Shown here in pieces: positions 61,549 to 64,000 of a DNA stretch of 64,000 nt (position 1 is its first letter; each line of letters begins with the position of its first letter). The stretch comes from Luteibacter sp. UNCMF331Sha3.1 (GTDB lineage Bacteria; Pseudomonadota; Gammaproteobacteria; Xanthomonadales; Rhodanobacteraceae): the NCBI RefSeq assembly GCF_900109915.1, contig NZ_FOBU01000001.1, forward strand, positions 998,764 through 1,062,763, written 5' to 3'. Below the pieces are notes generated by a model that searched no databases, had not been told where the DNA came from, and saw only the letters and a list, made by a program, of their open reading frames with translations. Position numbers and translations under genes: made by a program.

Positions 61549-62202
61549 TTGCATGAGAAAAACAAGGGCGCTGCCGTTGGCGCGCTCCAGACCGACCTCG
61601 CCGCCTTGGGCTTTACCGCACGGGACGGCAGCACGATTCATCCTGACCGGCACTTCGGCGCAAAGACCAAGGAAGCCGTCGAGGCGTTCCAGACCGCGCA
61701 CGGGCTCAAGCCGGATGGCGCGGCAGGACCGGCAACGCAAGCCGCCATCACTGAGGCCAAGACCCATGTCCAGGCGGCACTATCCATGCCGACCCTGCTC
61801 GATGCCCGCCATTCCGCCAACGGGATGTATGAGCGGGCGCACGCATGCCTTGCCCGCATTGACGAGAGCCAGGGTCGCGCTCCTGGTGCGCACACGCAGA
61901 ACGTCGCCTGCACCCTCACAACCTTCGCTTTAGCGTCGGGCATGCAGCGCATCGACCATGTGGTCCTGAGCGACGACGCAAGCAGGGCATGGGCTGTCCA
62001 GCGGCAGCTCAACTCACCCTACAAGCAGCTGGCCGAGATGAACGTGATGCAGGCCATCCAGACCCCGCTGTCACAGAGCAGTCAGGAAGCACCCATGCAT
62101 GTGCAAAACAACGTCCAACAGCGGGCGCAGGCCGAGCAACAGCAGCAAACCCAACAGCGAGACCAGGCGCAACAGGCGGCCGGTCCTTCAATGGCCAGAT
62201 GA
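61549..62202 (+). CDS. 5'-truncated X-T4SS effector: peptidoglycan-binding plus XVIPCD-like tail
   Basis: About 217 residues from a TTG codon; related sequence continues in frame upstream to about 61519, so the true 5' part is lost. Residues 8-70 are a peptidoglycan_binding_1 domain (VGALQTDLAALGFTARDG, FGAKTKEAVEAFQTAHGLKPDG). Residues about 120-217 resemble the XVIPCD secretion domain of Xanthomonadales T4SS effectors: ALASGMQRIDHVVLSDD, AVQRQLNSPYKQLAEM and a Gln-rich end with QQRAQAEQQQQTQQ. The catalytic effector domain normally N-terminal is missing. The fragment is joined to a scrap of the NTF2-like gene, so it is probably non-functional. Confidence 0.7.
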   Translation: MHEKNKGAAVGALQTDLAALGFTARDGSTIHPDRHFGAKTKEAVEAFQTAHGLKPDGAAGPATQAAITEAKTHVQAALSMPTLLDARHSANGMYERAHACLARIDESQGRAPGAHTQNVACTLTTFALASGMQRIDHVVLSDDASRAWAVQRQLNSPYKQLAEMNVMQAIQTPLSQSSQEAPMHVQNNVQQRAQAEQQQQTQQRDQAQQAAGPSMAR

Positions 62203-62220
62203 CGGCATCGTAAGGGAAGC

Positions 62221-62294
62221 TGGAGCGGGTGAAGGGAATCGAACCCTCGTCAGTAGCTTGGGAAGCTACAGCTCTACCATTGAGCTACACCCGC
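62221..62294 (-). tRNA. tRNA-Gly (anticodon CCC)
   Basis: A 74-nt cloverleaf including an encoded CCA. Acceptor is GCGGGTG/CACCCGC with discriminator T. The D arm is GCTC/GAGC and the anticodon stem is GTAGC/GCTAC with loop TTCCCAA, which gives anticodon CCC. The T stem is GAGGG/CCCTT with TTCGATT. Its 3' end faces the truncated effector and the A+T-rich island. Confidence 0.95.
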
Positions 62295-62428
62295 GTCGGG
62301 CTGGGATGGTAATACGACAGCGGCGGCGGGGGAAAGGTGGCGGCTGGCTGAACGTGTCCGGGAGGCCCAATGCCTCGTGCGGGGGCTGGGCGCATAATCG
62401 GGGCGGGAATCCCCAGGAGGGTCGTGTC

Positions 62429-63160
62429 ATGCGTCGTTCGGTGTCGCTTTCGGTCGCGGTCGCGCTGGTGCTTGGCTCCGGTGCCGTTCTGGCGCAGTCG
62501 CGCAGTGTCTCTACCGCCGATATGCCGAAGCCGGGGGTGAGCTACATCGCCGGGCCTTCCGCGCCCGTGCGCAAGGAAACCGTCGGTACCGGATCGCTGC
62601 CTCAGCCCACGCGGCTCTATGTCGGTGGGCAGGTGTCGGTCGGGGGCGGGGGTTATCAGACGCAGGATGGGTACGGAAACTCGGTCTCCGAGAGTGGCTA
62701 TGGCTACGGCTACGGTGGGGGCTACCCGCCGGGTTACGGGTATGACAACGGTGGCTATGGCCATGGCGGGTATGGCGACCACGGTGGTGGCCATGGGTAT
62801 TCGGGGCATGGCGGGCATGACGACGACGGTCCGGGGCATGGGCATGGTGGCGGGCATGATCATGATGGCCGGCCTGGGCGTGGTGGGTCGTTGACGCTGG
62901 CCGCGCCGCCGGGGAATGTCCCGGGTCGTGGGACGACGGCCGGGGCTGGTGTGAACCTTGCGCCTGACCGACCGTCGCGGCCGGATCGGGGTTACCGCGA
63001 TGATCGTGGGTGGAATAACGGTGGGTATGCACCGCCGATTCAGCCCGGCACCGGGGTGACGAATAGTCGTTTTCCGCAGCCGGGGACCGGGATGGGGAAT
63101 GGGAATCAGCCGGGGACGGGGGTTCCTATGCGGGGTGGATGGCGGGGGAATGGGCGGTGA
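62429..63160 (+). CDS. Gly/Tyr/His-rich exported protein
   Basis: A 243-residue protein with a signal peptide at about 1-22 (ending VLA). It has a short conserved-looking stretch (MPKPGVSYIAGPSAPVRKET) and a low-complexity middle of GYGYGYGGGYPPGYGYDNGG and then His/Gly/Asp-rich sequence (GHGGHDDDGPGHGHGG). The C-terminus is Pro/Gly-rich with repeated QPGTGV. The His clusters could bind metals; no family is recognised. GGAGG about 9 bp before the ATG sets the start. It may be a surface or matrix protein. Confidence 0.75.
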   Translation: MRRSVSLSVAVALVLGSGAVLAQSRSVSTADMPKPGVSYIAGPSAPVRKETVGTGSLPQPTRLYVGGQVSVGGGGYQTQDGYGNSVSESGYGYGYGGGYPPGYGYDNGGYGHGGYGDHGGGHGYSGHGGHDDDGPGHGHGGGHDHDGRPGRGGSLTLAAPPGNVPGRGTTAGAGVNLAPDRPSRPDRGYRDDRGWNNGGYAPPIQPGTGVTNSRFPQPGTGMGNGNQPGTGVPMRGGWRGNGR

Positions 63161-63169
63161 GGTGCAGTG

Positions 63170-63209
63170 GCCCGCTGCGCGGGTTCGCCAGCGGGCTGGC
63201 TCCCACCCC
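63170..63209. repeat. REP-like repeat upstream of trmB
   Basis: GCCCGCTG (63170-63177) pairs with CAGCGGGC (63189-63196), and the right side continues into GGCTGGCTCCCACCCC, the right arm of the repeat at 10059. It lies between the Gly-rich gene and trmB. Confidence 0.7.
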
Positions 63210-63233
63210 TTCGGTAGGCGGGCCGGGTCTCGC

Positions 63234-63248
63234 GGTAGAATTGGCGGA
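63234..63248 (+). promoter_or_regulatory. -10 box of trmB, probably leaderless
   Basis: GGTAGAATTGGCGG places TAGAAT (63236-63241) 6 bp before the ATG. This is the same arrangement and nearly the same sequence as at uup (10135). Confidence 0.55.
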
Positions 63249-63979
63249 TGGTAGACGACGAACTTCCGGGCGACGCCCCTTTTCACCGACGTATTCGTAG
63301 CTTCGTGCTGCGCGAAGGGCGTATGACGCCGGCGCAGCAGCGTGCGTTCGACGACCACTGGGCGCGTTTCGGGCTCGACTACACGGGCAACGGGCGCGAT
63401 CTGGCTGCCACGTTCGGGCGCGACGCGCCGCGCGTGCTCGAGATCGGTTTCGGCAATGGCGAAGCGCTGGCCTGGGCGAGCGAGCACGATCTGGCGCGCG
63501 ACTACGTCGGCGTCGAAGTGCACGGTCCCGGTGTCGGCCGGCTGATGAACGCGCTCGCCGCGCGCGACGCGTCGAACGTGCGCCTCTACAAGCACGACGC
63601 CGTGGAAGTGCTCGAGAACGAGATCCCGCCCGGCAGCCTTTCCGAAGTGCGCATCTGGTTTCCGGATCCGTGGCACAAGAAGCGTCACAACAAGCGTCGT
63701 CTCGTGCAGCCCGCGTTCGTCGAACTGCTGGCCTCGCGCATGGCGCCCGGTGGCCTGCTGCATCTGGCCACCGACTGGGAAGCGTATGCGGAGCACATGC
63801 GCGAGACCATGGAAGCCGCGTCGGGCTGGCGCAACCGCGTCGGGCCCGGTGCCGTCGCCGAGCGTCCCGCGTGGCGTATCGAAACGCACTTCGAGCGGCG
63901 TGGCACGCGTCTGGGCCACGGCGTGTGGGATTACCTATACGAATGGATAGGGCCCAACGACAGGTTGTTGACTGATTAG
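63248..63979 (+). CDS. trmB: tRNA (guanine-N7-)-methyltransferase
   Basis: The 243-residue SAM-dependent enzyme methylates G46 in the variable loop of tRNAs. It has the SAM-binding motif [15 protein letters not shown] (about residue 64), [13 protein letters not shown], the catalytic/structural Asp in [16 protein letters not shown], and the C-terminal T..E.R....GH.VWD segment. Length is normal for the family. It probably starts from a leaderless transcript. The gene ends 21 bp before the right edge of the window. Confidence 0.95.
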   Translation: MVDDELPGDAPFHRRIRSFVLREGRMTPAQQRAFDDHWARFGLDYTGNGRDLAATFGRDAPRVLEIGFGNGEALAWASEHDLARDYVGVEVHGPGVGRLMNALAARDASNVRLYKHDAVEVLENEIPPGSLSEVRIWFPDPWHKKRHNKRRLVQPAFVELLASRMAPGGLLHLATDWEAYAEHMRETMEAASGWRNRVGPGAVAERPAWRIETHFERRGTRLGHGVWDYLYEWIGPNDRLLTD

Positions 63980-64000
63980 GGCGCATAACATGGGGTTCAC

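Noticed and set aside
62221-62294. Direct repeat of the tRNA-Gly 3' end as an att site at the far side of the island.
   Set aside because: No copy of the tRNA T-arm/acceptor sequence was seen near 59359-59430, and no integrase gene is present.
62640-62890. Short tandem GGY/GGH-coding repeats that could be taken for a satellite or CRISPR-like array.
   Set aside because: They are irregular, have no constant spacers and lie in frame within a signal-peptide-bearing Gly/His-rich protein.

Overview
The window is about two thirds G+C throughout and reads as chromosome of a gammaproteobacterium of the Xanthomonadales, most likely Rhodanobacteraceae (Luteibacter/Dyella-like). The reasons are an S-adenosylhomocysteine (SAH) riboswitch-ahcY-metF block, an X-type T4SS effector tail (XVIPCD-like), many secreted proteins, palindromic REP-like repeats between genes, and short-leader promoters of the GGTAGAAT type. 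No rRNA, CRISPR array or complete mobile element was seen. One tRNA, tRNA-Gly(CCC), is present.

Layout. 1-270: 3' end of metK. 404-922: DUF4142 gene. 964-10056: xylose block, with xylA-xylB-xylF-xylG-xylH on the minus strand and divergent xylR-galM. 10149-16842: ABC-F uup, a chemoreceptor and ppc. 16899-19482: SAH riboswitch, ahcY, metF. 19524-21766: a DUF4124 gene, ilvE and a DUF2846 lipoprotein. 21816-26700: a minus-strand operon of TonB receptor, phytase-like esterase and secreted CYTH-like protein, behind a candidate Pho box. 26733-28106: fused HTH-HipA kinase. 28426-30379: two-component system. 30591-31972: RimK and its retropepsin-like partner. 32151-37606: MHS-type MFS transporter, SGNH hydrolase-lectin fusion, and a LysR regulator divergent from an aldehyde dehydrogenase. 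37785-40034: katG. 40107-49409: a 3100-residue autotransporter. 49910-53475: an exported protein and a cyanide-insensitive-type bd oxidase operon. 53603-54904: two hypotheticals. 54918-57205: thioredoxin-like protein and a BlaR1/BlaI pair with two matching operators. 57256-59358: TetR, quinone oxidoreductase and an NTF2-like protein. 59430-62202: a more A+T-rich, decayed island with an RHS toxin tip, an immunity-like gene and its broken duplicate, an unknown cytosolic protein, and a 5'-truncated X-T4SS effector fused behind a duplicated scrap of the NTF2-like gene. The island abuts tRNA-Gly. 62429-63979: a Gly/His-rich exported protein and trmB.

How it works together. MetK, AhcY and MetF form the methyl cycle, with SAH sensed by the riboswitch. 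The xyl genes import D-xylose and convert it to xylulose-5-phosphate. The TonB/phytase/CYTH operon looks like phosphate-starvation scavenging. BlaR1/BlaI here appears to control a periplasmic thioredoxin rather than a beta-lactamase. The 59-62 kb island looks like the remains of contact-dependent competition genes.
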